A DNA stretch of 64,000 nucleotides from Pseudomonas wuhanensis (lineage in GTDB: Bacteria > Pseudomonadota > Gammaproteobacteria > Pseudomonadales > Pseudomonadaceae), in NCBI RefSeq assembly GCF_030687395.1, contig NZ_CP117430.1:2294001-2358000 (forward strand). Reading direction: 5' to 3'. Made by a program: the position numbers and the translations under genes. The notes under the pieces were generated by a model. The model was not told the DNA's origin. It saw only the letters and a list, made by a program, of their open reading frames with translations, and did no database searches. Below, piece after piece: positions 1 to 9,213 of the stretch (position 1 is its first letter; each line of letters starts with the position of its first letter).

Positions 1-1008
<1,008 letters not shown>

Positions 1009-1026
1009 GCGTTTCGCTGATGGAAG

Positions 1027-1056
1027 CCGGGGCCAAGTGCCCCGGTTTTTGTTTTT
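1027..1056 (+). terminator. Rho-independent terminator after fadA
   Basis: A 7-bp perfect GC stem (CCGGGGC / GCCCCGG) with a 5-nt loop is followed by TTTTTGTTTTT. It begins 18 nt after the fadA stop codon and separates it from the next gene. Confidence 0.85.
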
Positions 1057-1106
1057 CCGGATTTATTTTGTTTTTATTTTAAAAAAATTTGAGTGAGGGC
1101 CAAAGC

Positions 1107-1343
1107 ATGCCGATACAACCTGGGCTCTACGAACATTACAAAGGTCCGCAGTACCGCGTATTCGCGGTTGCGCGGCATTCGGAAACCGAAGAGGAAGTGG
1201 TCTTCTACCAAGCCCTGTATGGCGATTACGGCTTTTGGGTGCGCCCCTTGAGCATGTTCCTGGAGTCGGTCGAGGTTGACGGCGAACAGGTGCCACGCTT
1301 TGCTTTGGTGCAAGCCGAACCGAGCGTTTTTCCGCAGCCATAA
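1107..1343 (+). CDS. DUF1653 domain protein
   Basis: This is a 78-residue conserved protein of unknown function. It is almost entirely a DUF1653 domain: GxYxHYKGxxYxVxxVARHSET, then VVFYQALYGDYGFWVRPLSMF. I chose ATG 1107 over the upstream TTG at 1089 because GTGAGGG precedes it at SD distance and because homologues begin near this Met. An A/T-only tract lies at about 1063-1090 between the fadA terminator and this start. It could act as an UP-like element, although no clear -10/-35 is visible. The same gene sits between fadA and topA in Pseudomonas aeruginosa (as I recall the PA3013-PA3011 order). Function is unknown. Confidence 0.85.
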   Translation: MPIQPGLYEHYKGPQYRVFAVARHSETEEEVVFYQALYGDYGFWVRPLSMFLESVEVDGEQVPRFALVQAEPSVFPQP

Positions 1344-1457
1344 GGGGAGTGCGCGCAGAACCCTGCGCTTGACCTCACCTTGTAGCCACTATATATAGCG
1401 GTGCCGCGTCAGGCGCCAACCGCCTTTCACTTCTAGAATTCAGGAATTTTCTGATCC

Positions 1458-4085
1458 ATGGGCAAATCGCTGGTCATTGTGGAATCCCCGGCTAAGGCCA
1501 AGACCATCAACAAGTATCTGGGTAACCAATACGTGGTGAAGTCGAGTATCGGCCATATCCGAGACCTGCCCACCAGCGGTTCGGCTAGCGCCAGCAAAGA
1601 GCCTGCCGCCAAGCGCGGCAAGGCCGCCGCAAGTGAAGGTCCGGTGCTCTCGCCGAAAGAGAAAGCGCGCAAGCAGCTGGTCTCGCGCATGGGTGTTGAT
1701 CCCGATCATGGCTGGAAAGCCAAGTACGAGATCCTCCCGGGCAAGGAAAAAGTCATCGAAGAGCTGCGCCGGCTCGCCAAAGATGCTGACACCATCTATC
1801 TCGCAACCGACTTGGATCGCGAGGGGGAAGCCATTGCCTGGCACCTGCGCGAAGCCATCGGTGGTGACGACAGCCGCTACAAGCGCGTGGTGTTCAACGA
1901 AATCACCAAGAAAGCGATCCAGGAAGCCTTCTCCAAACCGGGCGAGCTGGACATCGATCGAGTAAACGCCCAGCAGGCGCGTCGCTTCCTCGACCGCGTA
2001 GTGGGTTACATGGTTTCGCCGCTGCTGTGGGCCAAGGTCGCCCGTGGCCTGTCCGCCGGTCGCGTGCAATCGGTTGCCGTGAAGCTGGTGGTCGAGCGTG
2101 AGCGTGAAATCCGCGCGTTCAACCCGGAAGAATACTGGGAAGTCCACGCCGACCTCGGCACCGCCAAGGGCGCGACCGTGCGCTTCGACGTAGCCCGCGA
2201 GAAAGGCGAAGCCTTCAAGCCGCTCAACGAAGCCCAGGCCATGGCCGCGCTGGAAAAGCTCAAGGCTTCCAGCTACAGCATCGTCAAGCGCGAAGACAAA
2301 CCGACCAGCAGCAAGCCGTCGGCACCGTTCATCACTTCCACCCTGCAGCAGGCTGCGAGTAACCGCCTGGGCTTCGGTGTGAAGAAAACCATGATGATGG
2401 CCCAGCGTTTGTACGAAGCTGGCTACATCACTTATATGCGTACCGATTCCACCAACCTCTCGGCCGATGCCGTGACGATGGCGCGTACCTATATTGAAGG
2501 CGAGTTCGGCAAGAAGTACCTGCCGGAAAACCCGAACATCTACAGCAGCAAGGAAGGCGCACAAGAGGCTCACGAAGCGATTCGTCCGTCCGACGCCAAT
2601 ACCGAGCCAAGCAAGCTGTCGGGCATGGAGCGTGATGCCGAGCGGCTTTACGAGCTGATCTGGCGCCAGTTCCTGGCCTGCCAGATGCTGCCGGCGCAAT
2701 ACCTGTCGACCACGGTCACCGTCGGTGCCGGTGACTTCGAGCTGCGTGCCAAGGGCCGCATCCTGAAGTTCGACGGTTACACCCGCGTCATGCCGCAAAT
2801 TGCCAAGCCTGGCGATGATGATGTGTTGCCGGATATGGTTCAGGGCGATGCGATGAAGCTGATCAAGCTTGATCCGACCCAGCACTTCACCAAGCCGCCG
2901 GCGCGTTACTCGGAAGCGAGCCTGGTTAAGGAAATGGAAAAACGCGGCATCGGTCGTCCTTCGACCTACGCGGCGATCATTTCGACTATCCAGGACCGCG
3001 GCTACGTGGCGCTGCACAACCGTCGTTTCTATTCGGAAAAGATGGGCGACATCGTCACTGAGCGTCTGGCCGAGAGCTTCTCCAATCTCATGGACTACGG
3101 CTTCACCGCCGGCATGGAAGAGAACCTCGATGACGTCGCTCAGGGCGAGCGCGACTGGAAAAACGTGCTCGACGAGTTCTATGGCGACTTCAAGAAGAAA
3201 CTCGAAGTAGCCGAAAGCGCCGAAGGCGGCATGCGCGCCAATCAGCCGGTGATGACTGACATTCCGTGCGTGTTGTGCGGTCGTCCGATGCAGATCCGCA
3301 CTGCTTCGACGGGCGTATTCCTCGGTTGCTCGGGCTATAGCCTGCCGCCGAAAGAGCGCTGCAAAGCCACCGTCAACCTGGTGCCGGGCGATGAAATCGC
3401 CGCGGACGACGAGGGTGAGTCCGAGTCGCTGGTCCTGCGTGGCAAGCATCGCTGCCCGATCTGCAGCACGGCCATGGACGCTTACCTGCTCGACGAGAAG
3501 CGCAAGCTGCACATCTGCGGTAACAACCCGGATTGCTCTGGTTACGAGATCGAAGAGGGCACCTACCGCATTAAAGGCTATGAAGGTCCGAGCCTGGAAT
3601 GCGACAAGTGCGGCAGCGAGATGCAGCTCAAGACCGGTCGTTTCGGCAAGTTCTTCGGTTGCACCAATGCCACCTGCAAGAACACCCGCAAGCTGCTGAA
3701 AAGCGGTGACGCGGCGCCGCCGAAGATGGATCCGGTGAAGATGCCTGAGCTCAAATGCGAGAAGGTCAACGACACCTACATTCTGCGCGACGGTGCTTCC
3801 GGCCTGTTCCTGGCGGCCAGTCAGTTCCCGAAAAACCGCGAGACCCGTGCTCCATTGGTCATGGAGATCGTGCCGCACAAGGATGAGATCGATCCGAAGT
3901 ATCACTTCCTCTGCGAAGCGCCGAAGAAAGACCCGGACGGTCTCCCGGCAGTGATCCGTTATAGCCGCAAGACCAAAGAGCAATACGTGCAGACTGAGGT
4001 CGACGGTAAACCGACTGGCTGGAAGGCGTATTACGACGGCGGCAAGTGGACGGTTGAAGACAAGCGTCCAGCAGCCAAGGCTTAA
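1458..4085 (+). CDS. topA: DNA topoisomerase I
   Basis: This 875-residue type IA topoisomerase relaxes negative supercoils. The N-terminal Toprim domain opens with [13 protein letters not shown] and carries the acidic [13 protein letters not shown] motif. The catalytic tyrosine is Tyr326 in [12 protein letters not shown]. The C-terminus has three four-cysteine zinc ribbons (CVLCGRPM..., CPICSTAM..., CDKCGSEM...GCTNATC) followed by a shorter basic tail. Length and architecture are normal for Pseudomonas. The gene stands alone between the 1.0 kb terminator and its own strong terminator. Confidence 0.98.
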   Translation: MGKSLVIVESPAKAKTINKYLGNQYVVKSSIGHIRDLPTSGSASASKEPAAKRGKAAASEGPVLSPKEKARKQLVSRMGVDPDHGWKAKYEILPGKEKVIEELRRLAKDADTIYLATDLDREGEAIAWHLREAIGGDDSRYKRVVFNEITKKAIQEAFSKPGELDIDRVNAQQARRFLDRVVGYMVSPLLWAKVARGLSAGRVQSVAVKLVVEREREIRAFNPEEYWEVHADLGTAKGATVRFDVAREKGEAFKPLNEAQAMAALEKLKASSYSIVKREDKPTSSKPSAPFITSTLQQAASNRLGFGVKKTMMMAQRLYEAGYITYMRTDSTNLSADAVTMARTYIEGEFGKKYLPENPNIYSSKEGAQEAHEAIRPSDANTEPSKLSGMERDAERLYELIWRQFLACQMLPAQYLSTTVTVGAGDFELRAKGRILKFDGYTRVMPQIAKPGDDDVLPDMVQGDAMKLIKLDPTQHFTKPPARYSEASLVKEMEKRGIGRPSTYAAIISTIQDRGYVALHNRRFYSEKMGDIVTERLAESFSNLMDYGFTAGMEENLDDVAQGERDWKNVLDEFYGDFKKKLEVAESAEGGMRANQPVMTDIPCVLCGRPMQIRTASTGVFLGCSGYSLPPKERCKATVNLVPGDEIAADDEGESESLVLRGKHRCPICSTAMDAYLLDEKRKLHICGNNPDCSGYEIEEGTYRIKGYEGPSLECDKCGSEMQLKTGRFGKFFGCTNATCKNTRKLLKSGDAAPPKMDPVKMPELKCEKVNDTYILRDGASGLFLAASQFPKNRETRAPLVMEIVPHKDEIDPKYHFLCEAPKKDPDGLPAVIRYSRKTKEQYVQTEVDGKPTGWKAYYDGGKWTVEDKRPAAKA

Positions 4086-4100
4086 AAGCCGCTGTACACA

Positions 4101-4147
4101 AAAAGGCCGCATGACAACCCTCGGGTTTTCATGCGGCCTTTTTGTTT
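4101..4147 (+). terminator. Rho-independent terminator after topA
   Basis: A long stem (AAAAGGCCGCATGA pairing with TCATGCGGCCTTTT) encloses a small inner AACCC/GGGTT hairpin and ends in TTTTTGTTTT. The A-run on the left arm could let it work in both directions. Confidence 0.9.
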
Positions 4148-4227
4148 TGGGCTTGCGGTGAGCTCAGGTGATCCACGACACTGTCTGACCTGCGTGAAGC
4201 AATTATTTCGTTGTGGAGGCTGCCGTC

Positions 4228-4752
4228 ATGGCCCACGAACTCTATACCCGTACCAACCAGAAGATTTATTTCGCCGGCCTGTCGCTGGAAGCGCTCGCCA
4301 AAGCCGAAGAGGGACGGGCGATGAACTCCCTGGCGCTGATTCAGGCCGGGCGCGAATCGGCGTTGTTTCACCTGTACGGTGCGCTGTTGGGGCTGTGCCA
4401 TGAAATCGCCGGTTTCTATCGGCTGCCTCAGGCCAATGCGCCGCGTGCAGAGATGCTGCTGACCCGCGAAGTGCTCGAAACCATCGCTATTCCGGAAATG
4501 GCCGAGATGGTTGAACTGGCGCAAAACCCTGAAACCTGGCTGGCCAAACTGCTGTCGGCACATGCCGCACTGTTTCAGCCGCCTCGCGCTCCGCACAAGC
4601 CCAAGGGCGATGTGACGCAGCCGCTCATTCTGGCCGTTAATCTGGATGAAGAAGAGGCACCGGAGGAGTTGAGTCGGGAAGAGTTGGAGAGCTGGCGTCA
4701 GAACCTTAAAGGTCTGGCGATTCGGTTTCGCGAAGGGTTGAACGAGTGCTGA
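4228..4752 (+). CDS. DUF6586 family protein
   Basis: This 174-residue Pseudomonas-conserved protein of unknown function matches the family occupying the same place after topA in P. aeruginosa. Its N-terminal half is conserved (ELYTRTNQKIYFAG..., ESALFHLYGALLGLCHEIAGFYRLP). It has no signal peptide or membrane span and is probably cytoplasmic and helical. ATG 4228 is preferred over GTG 4213 because GTGGAGG sits 8 nt upstream of it. The C-terminal quarter is acidic (DEEEAPEELSREELESW). Confidence 0.8.
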   Translation: MAHELYTRTNQKIYFAGLSLEALAKAEEGRAMNSLALIQAGRESALFHLYGALLGLCHEIAGFYRLPQANAPRAEMLLTREVLETIAIPEMAEMVELAQNPETWLAKLLSAHAALFQPPRAPHKPKGDVTQPLILAVNLDEEEAPEELSREELESWRQNLKGLAIRFREGLNEC

Positions 4753-4893
4753 AAGTTTGAGTGTTTAGAGAGGGGTCCGCTCAGGGAAGAGTACTGTCAG
4801 AAATTTCCCTTCATGATGGCATCTGGTCAAGATCCCGAGCGAAGCTTGGCTGATGCCTATATAATCCCCGCCTTTCGTGGAGAACAGACCTTT

Positions 4894-5127
4894 ATGCCAA
4901 CGTCCTTTCTAGAAATTGTCGAGTTACCAGACGGCCGAATCGAGCTGCGCAGGGCCGAGGACGAGGGTTCTCTGGTTACTTTGGATTTCTCCGAGGATGC
5001 CAAGGTTTTCCTGCAAGGCCAGCATGTGGAAGTCGCCAAGGCGATGTTGAGCGTCGGTGTTCAGATGGCAGGACGCCTGGTTGAAGGCGAATTTGATAAG
5101 GAAGAGGGGCCACGGGTTCTTCATTGA
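4894..5127 (+). CDS. Conserved hypothetical protein (77 aa)
   Basis: This small, acidic, soluble protein (MPTSFLEIVELPDGRIELR...) is found between the DUF6586 gene and sulA in Pseudomonas. No domain was recognised. The predicted pattern is beta-rich at the N-terminus with a helix near HVEVAKAMLSVGVQMAGRLVEG. ATG 4894 is chosen because GTGGAGA lies about 10 nt upstream and the sequence upstream of it is not protein-like. A TATAAT at 4860-4865 is suitably placed as a -10, but no good -35 accompanies it. It is convergent with sulA. Confidence 0.75.
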   Translation: MPTSFLEIVELPDGRIELRRAEDEGSLVTLDFSEDAKVFLQGQHVEVAKAMLSVGVQMAGRLVEGEFDKEEGPRVLH

Positions 5128-5220
5128 TCCCGCCCGTCGGATTCTTCGAATACCTCTACAGATTGGCTTCTCTATCCCTGGAGAAGCCCCGCGTTATTCA
5201 GCGCGCACAGTGCTTGTCAG

Positions 5221-5694
5221 TTAGCCCAGTCGAATATTCAGACTTTGCGCATCCCCGATACGGGCGGCGCTGATCAACTGTTGCCGCGATGTTGTGCTCA
5301 GCGGGTTAAGCCAGCTGACGACCGTATGGCTGCGGCCAAGTCGCAAGGCTTCGCAGGTCAACTGCTGAGCGCTCTGCGTGCCGCGCGGTTGCAGGAGCAG
5401 AATGCGCTCACGGTTCAGACCGGCGTCCCGTAACCAGGCTTGTGTCAGGCTGGCGGGCGGGGCGATCAGTGTCAGCCAGCGTGCATCCTGATCCTGGCTC
5501 AGTTCCCTGAGAATCGGTGCCAGAAGGTTCAGGCAGTTCCCGGCCGCGCCGCGCAGTGATAGCTCGCTGAAAACTTCAGGCTCGGCGCTCCAGGGCGATT
5601 CGACCACGTCTTTCAGGATCGGCGCCAATGGCTGTGCCATGAACGCCTCGAACAACGGCAGTTGGGCTTGCTGTGAGGTATGTGGGAACTGCAT
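5221..5694 (-). CDS. sulA: SOS-induced cell division inhibitor SulA
   Basis: This 157-residue SulA-family protein blocks FtsZ polymerisation during the SOS response. The central SulA/RecA-like core is visible (LRGAAGNCLNLLAPILRELS, RWLTLIAPPASLTQAWLRDAGL, RILLLQPRG). It lies only 10 nt downstream of lexA on the same strand, so it is co-transcribed with lexA and controlled by the LexA boxes ahead of lexA. It has no separate SOS box. Confidence 0.93.
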   Translation of the reverse strand: MQFPHTSQQAQLPLFEAFMAQPLAPILKDVVESPWSAEPEVFSELSLRGAAGNCLNLLAPILRELSQDQDARWLTLIAPPASLTQAWLRDAGLNRERILLLQPRGTQSAQQLTCEALRLGRSHTVVSWLNPLSTTSRQQLISAARIGDAQSLNIRLG

Positions 5695-5704
5695 AAAGCC
5701 TCCT

Positions 5705-6313
5705 TTAGCGGCGAATCACGCCGACACTCAAGCCTTCGATAACCAGTTCCTGATCTTTCAGGTTGACTTCGATAGGGGCGAATTCAGGGTTTTCGGCAAT
5801 CAACCAAACCTTGCTGCCGTCGCGCTTGAAGCGCTTGACGGTCACTTCGTCGCCGATCCGCGCCACCACGATCTGGCCGTTACGGGCTTCACGGGTGGTG
5901 TGGACGGCCAGCAGGTCACCGTCGAAAATGCCGACGTCCTTCATGCTCATACCATGGACCCGCAGCAGATAGTCAGCGCGAGGATGGAAGAACGAAGGGT
6001 TGATGTTGCAGGATTCTTCGATGTGCTGCTGGGCGAGGATCGGCGCACCGGCAGCCACCCGGCCAATGATCGGCAAGCTGGACTCGTCGGCCTTGGCTTC
6101 GAAGCCAGGGATGCGGATGCCGCGGGAGGCACCCGGGGTCATCTCGATCGCTCCCTTGCGGGCCAGCGCCTTGAGGTGTTCTTCCGCCGCATTGGGGGAC
6201 TTGAAACCCAGTTCCTGAGCGATTTCCGCGCGGGTCGGCGGGTAGCCGTTGTCTTCGAGGCAACGTTTGATGAAGGCCAGAATCTCTGCTTGGCGTGGCG
6301 TCAGCTTTAGCAT
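5705..6313 (-). CDS. lexA: SOS repressor LexA
   Basis: This 202-residue SOS repressor and self-cleaving protease has an N-terminal winged helix ([22 protein letters not shown]...). The Ala88-Gly89 cleavage bond is in RVAAGAP, and the catalytic dyad is Ser123 (HGMSMKD) and Lys160 (TVKRFK). RecA filaments on ssDNA trigger its cleavage. It is first gene of lexA-sulA. Two CTG-N10-CAG boxes lie 11-45 nt upstream of its start, showing autoregulation. Confidence 0.98.
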   Translation of the reverse strand: MLKLTPRQAEILAFIKRCLEDNGYPPTRAEIAQELGFKSPNAAEEHLKALARKGAIEMTPGASRGIRIPGFEAKADESSLPIIGRVAAGAPILAQQHIEESCNINPSFFHPRADYLLRVHGMSMKDVGIFDGDLLAVHTTREARNGQIVVARIGDEVTVKRFKRDGSKVWLIAENPEFAPIEVNLKDQELVIEGLSVGVIRR

Positions 6314-6323
6314 ATTGATCGCT

Positions 6324-6339
6324 CTGTCTTTTTATACAG
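6324..6339 (-). promoter_or_regulatory. LexA (SOS) box 1, proximal to lexA
   Basis: On the minus strand this reads CTGTATAAAAAGACAG, a perfect CTG-N10-CAG LexA box, 11 nt upstream of the lexA start. Confidence 0.9.
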
Positions 6340-6342
6340 TGA

Positions 6343-6358
6343 CTGGGATTATATACAG
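6343..6358 (-). promoter_or_regulatory. LexA (SOS) box 2, distal
   Basis: On the minus strand this reads CTGTATATAATCCCAG, again CTG-N10-CAG. It contains TATAAT, so it probably overlaps the lexA -10 element. It lies 3 nt from box 1, giving a tandem operator like that of E. coli lexA. Confidence 0.92.
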
Positions 6359-6483
6359 TGAACCGGTCTTGGCAATGCCCCTTTTTTTGTCGGCCGCTGG
6401 ACGGTCATTTTGCTCGCTGATTGAAGCGGCACTGTTGTATGGTTAAATACCTGACCGACCATTCCCAAAACGAACCGCCAGAC

Positions 6484-6512
6484 TTGACAAGGCCAGGGCT
6501 GAAACGTATGTT
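6484..6512 (+). promoter_or_regulatory. psrA promoter (sigma70 type)
   Basis: A perfect -35 TTGACA (6484-6489) is followed after 17 nt by TATGTT (6507-6512), a 4/6 match to the -10. The -10 lies inside the PsrA operator, consistent with autorepression. Confidence 0.7.
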
Positions 6513-6527
6513 TCAAACAAGTGTTTG
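6501..6527 (+). promoter_or_regulatory. Double PsrA operator
   Basis: Two adjoining palindromes, GAAACGTATGTTTC (6501-6514) and CAAACAAGTGTTTG (6514-6527), share one base. Both fit the published PsrA-type pattern (G/C)AAAC-N2-4-GTTT(G/C). They cover the psrA -10 and transcription start region. Confidence 0.88.
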
Positions 6528-6542
6528 TCAGGCGGAGTAGCC

Positions 6543-7250
6543 ATGGCCCAGTCGGAAACCGTTGAACGCATTCTCGATGCTGCCGAGCAGTTGTTCGCGG
6601 AAAAAGGTTTTGCTGAAACCTCATTGCGTCTGATCACCAGCAAGGCTGGTGTCAATCTGGCGGCGGTGAATTATCACTTCGGGTCGAAGAAGGCGCTGAT
6701 CCAGGCGGTCTTCTCGCGTTTTCTCGGGCCGTTCTGCCTCAGTCTCGATAAAGAGCTGGAGCGCCGTCAGGCCAAGCCCGAAAACAAGCCAACCCTTGAA
6801 GAGCTGCTGGAGATTCTGGTCGAGCAAGCTCTGGTAGTGCAGCCACGCAGCGGCAATGATCTGTCCATCTTCATGCGCTTGCTGGGGCTGGCGTTCAGTC
6901 AGAGCCAAGGGCATTTGCGCCGTTATCTGGAAGACATGTACGGCAAGGTATTCCGCCGCTACATGATGCTGGTCAACGAGGCCGCGCCGCGCATTCCCCC
7001 GATCGAACTGTTCTGGCGTGTGCACTTCATGCTGGGTGCCGCGGCGTTCAGCATGTCGGGGATCAAGGCCTTGCGTGCGATTGCCGAGACCGACTTCGGC
7101 GTCAACACCTCCATCGAGCAAGTGATGCGTCTGATGGTGCCGTTCCTGGCCGCTGGCATGCGGGCCGAAACCGGTGTCACCGACACGGCCATGGCCACCG
7201 CGCAGTTGCGTCCACGCAGCAAATCGGCCCCGGTCGCCGCCAAGGTTTAA
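6543..7250 (+). CDS. psrA: TetR-family regulator PsrA
   Basis: This 235-residue TetR regulator senses long-chain fatty acids. In Pseudomonas it represses fatty-acid beta-oxidation genes and itself and activates rpoS. The N-terminal HTH is clear (ERILDAAEQLFAEKGFAETSLRLITSKAGVNLAAVNYHFGSK spans residues 8-49), followed by the ligand domain. ATG 6543 is used (GGCGGAG just upstream). The TTG at 6525 would place coding sequence inside the operator and adds no conserved residues. The double operator over the promoter supports the identity. The fadA gene at the start of the window is a plausible target. Confidence 0.95.
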   Translation: MAQSETVERILDAAEQLFAEKGFAETSLRLITSKAGVNLAAVNYHFGSKKALIQAVFSRFLGPFCLSLDKELERRQAKPENKPTLEELLEILVEQALVVQPRSGNDLSIFMRLLGLAFSQSQGHLRRYLEDMYGKVFRRYMMLVNEAAPRIPPIELFWRVHFMLGAAAFSMSGIKALRAIAETDFGVNTSIEQVMRLMVPFLAAGMRAETGVTDTAMATAQLRPRSKSAPVAAKV

Positions 7251-7298
7251 CCGCACACGGGTGGGCGCGGCAGCTGACATCCGCTAAGCTAGCCGCCC

Positions 7299-7412
7299 AT
7301 GCCGACTCTCGTTCTGAACCCGCTCCTCATTGATATCGCCGACCTGCCGGGCCCAGCCCATGGCGGCGAATTCGTGCGAGCCGGGTTTCTCGTAATCAAG
7401 GAATCTCTATGA
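7299..7412 (+). CDS. Possible 37-aa leader ORF coupled to nagZ
   Basis: A 37-codon ORF (MPTLVLNPLLIDIADLPG..., ending ...LVIKESL) stops with TGA overlapping the nagZ start as ATGA. The nagZ Shine-Dalgarno AAGGA lies inside its last codons. That arrangement is typical of translational coupling. Its own SD is weak and I recognise no homologue, so it may be either a real small protein or leader, or chance. Confidence 0.4.
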   Translation: MPTLVLNPLLIDIADLPGPAHGGEFVRAGFLVIKESL

Positions 7413-8419
7413 CTGCTGGCCTGCAAGGCTCGTTGATGGTGGACGTCGCCGGTACCTGGCTGACGGCTGAAGATCGCCAATTGTTGCGCCAGCCCGAAGT
7501 GGGCGGCCTGATCATTTTTGCCCGCAACATCGAACACCCGCGCCAAGTGCGCGAGTTGAGCGCTTCGATCCGCGCCATTCGTCCCGACTTGCTGCTCGCG
7601 GTGGATCAAGAGGGCGGTCGGGTTCAACGGCTGCGTCAAGGCTTTGTGCGACTGCCAGCCATGCGTGCCATCGCCGATAACCCGAATGCCGAAGAACTGG
7701 CCGAGCAGTGTGGCTGGATCATGGCGACCGAAGTGCTCTCGGTCGGTCTCGACTTGAGCTTCGCCCCGGTGCTGGACCTGGATTACCAGCGCAGCGCCGT
7801 TGTTGGCACCCGTTCGTTCGAAGGTGATCCCGAGCGCGCCACCTTGCTCGCCGGTGCATTCATCCGCGGCATGAACAGTGCCGGAATGGCCGCCACCGGC
7901 AAGCATTTCCCAGGTCATGGTTGGGCCGAGGCCGATTCCCACGTCGCGATTCCCAACGACGAGCGCAGCCTCGACGAAATCCGCGCCAACGACCTGGTGC
8001 CGTTTGCGCGATTGAGCAAGCAACTGGCCGCTGTCATGCCGGCCCACGTTATTTATCCTCAAGTCGATTCCCAGCCTGCAGGTTTCTCCCGTCGCTGGTT
8101 GCAGGACATCCTGCGCGGCGAACTGCAGTTCGACGGTGTGATCTTCAGCGACGACCTGTCGATGGCCGGCGCCCACGTGGTCGGCGATGCCGCCAGTCGC
8201 ATCGAAGCGGCATTGACCGCCGGTTGCGACATGGGCCTGGTGTGCAACGATCGCGCAGCTGCCGAGTTGGCCTTGAGCGCCGCCCAGCGTTTGAAGGTCA
8301 AGCCTTCGGCGCGTATCGCGCGGATGCGCGGGCAGGCATACGCCAACACCGAATACCGTCAAGACCCGCGCTGGCTGGCGGCCATCGGCGCGCTCAGAGA
8401 AGCTCAATTGATTGATTAA
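7409..8419 (+). CDS. nagZ: Beta-N-acetylhexosaminidase NagZ
   Basis: This 336-residue GH3 cytoplasmic glycosidase removes GlcNAc from 1,6-anhydro-muropeptides in cell-wall recycling. The product feeds AmpR-controlled beta-lactamase induction. It has the GH3 loop KHFPGHGWAEADSH (residues 165-178) with the Asp176-His178 dyad, and the nucleophile Asp248 in IFSDDLSMAG. The length is normal. AAGGA lies 6-11 nt upstream of ATG 7409. It is followed after 12 nt by the MTI phosphorylase gene, so the two are probably co-transcribed. Confidence 0.97.
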   Translation: MTAGLQGSLMVDVAGTWLTAEDRQLLRQPEVGGLIIFARNIEHPRQVRELSASIRAIRPDLLLAVDQEGGRVQRLRQGFVRLPAMRAIADNPNAEELAEQCGWIMATEVLSVGLDLSFAPVLDLDYQRSAVVGTRSFEGDPERATLLAGAFIRGMNSAGMAATGKHFPGHGWAEADSHVAIPNDERSLDEIRANDLVPFARLSKQLAAVMPAHVIYPQVDSQPAGFSRRWLQDILRGELQFDGVIFSDDLSMAGAHVVGDAASRIEAALTAGCDMGLVCNDRAAAELALSAAQRLKVKPSARIARMRGQAYANTEYRQDPRWLAAIGALREAQLID

Positions 8420-9169
<750 letters not shown>

Positions 9170-9213
9170 GACGTAACCCCCATATAATCCAGTCATTATC
9201 AGAAGTTGAATTT

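Noticed and set aside
1440..4112. An 890-codon open frame antisense to topA
   Set aside because: It is a codon-bias shadow of topA in GC-rich DNA. The translation is His/Arg/Leu-rich with no recognisable domain, while topA itself is unmistakable.
4860..4865. TATAAT as a strong promoter for the 77-aa gene
   Set aside because: Only the -10 hexamer matches; there is no acceptable -35 at 16-18 nt.
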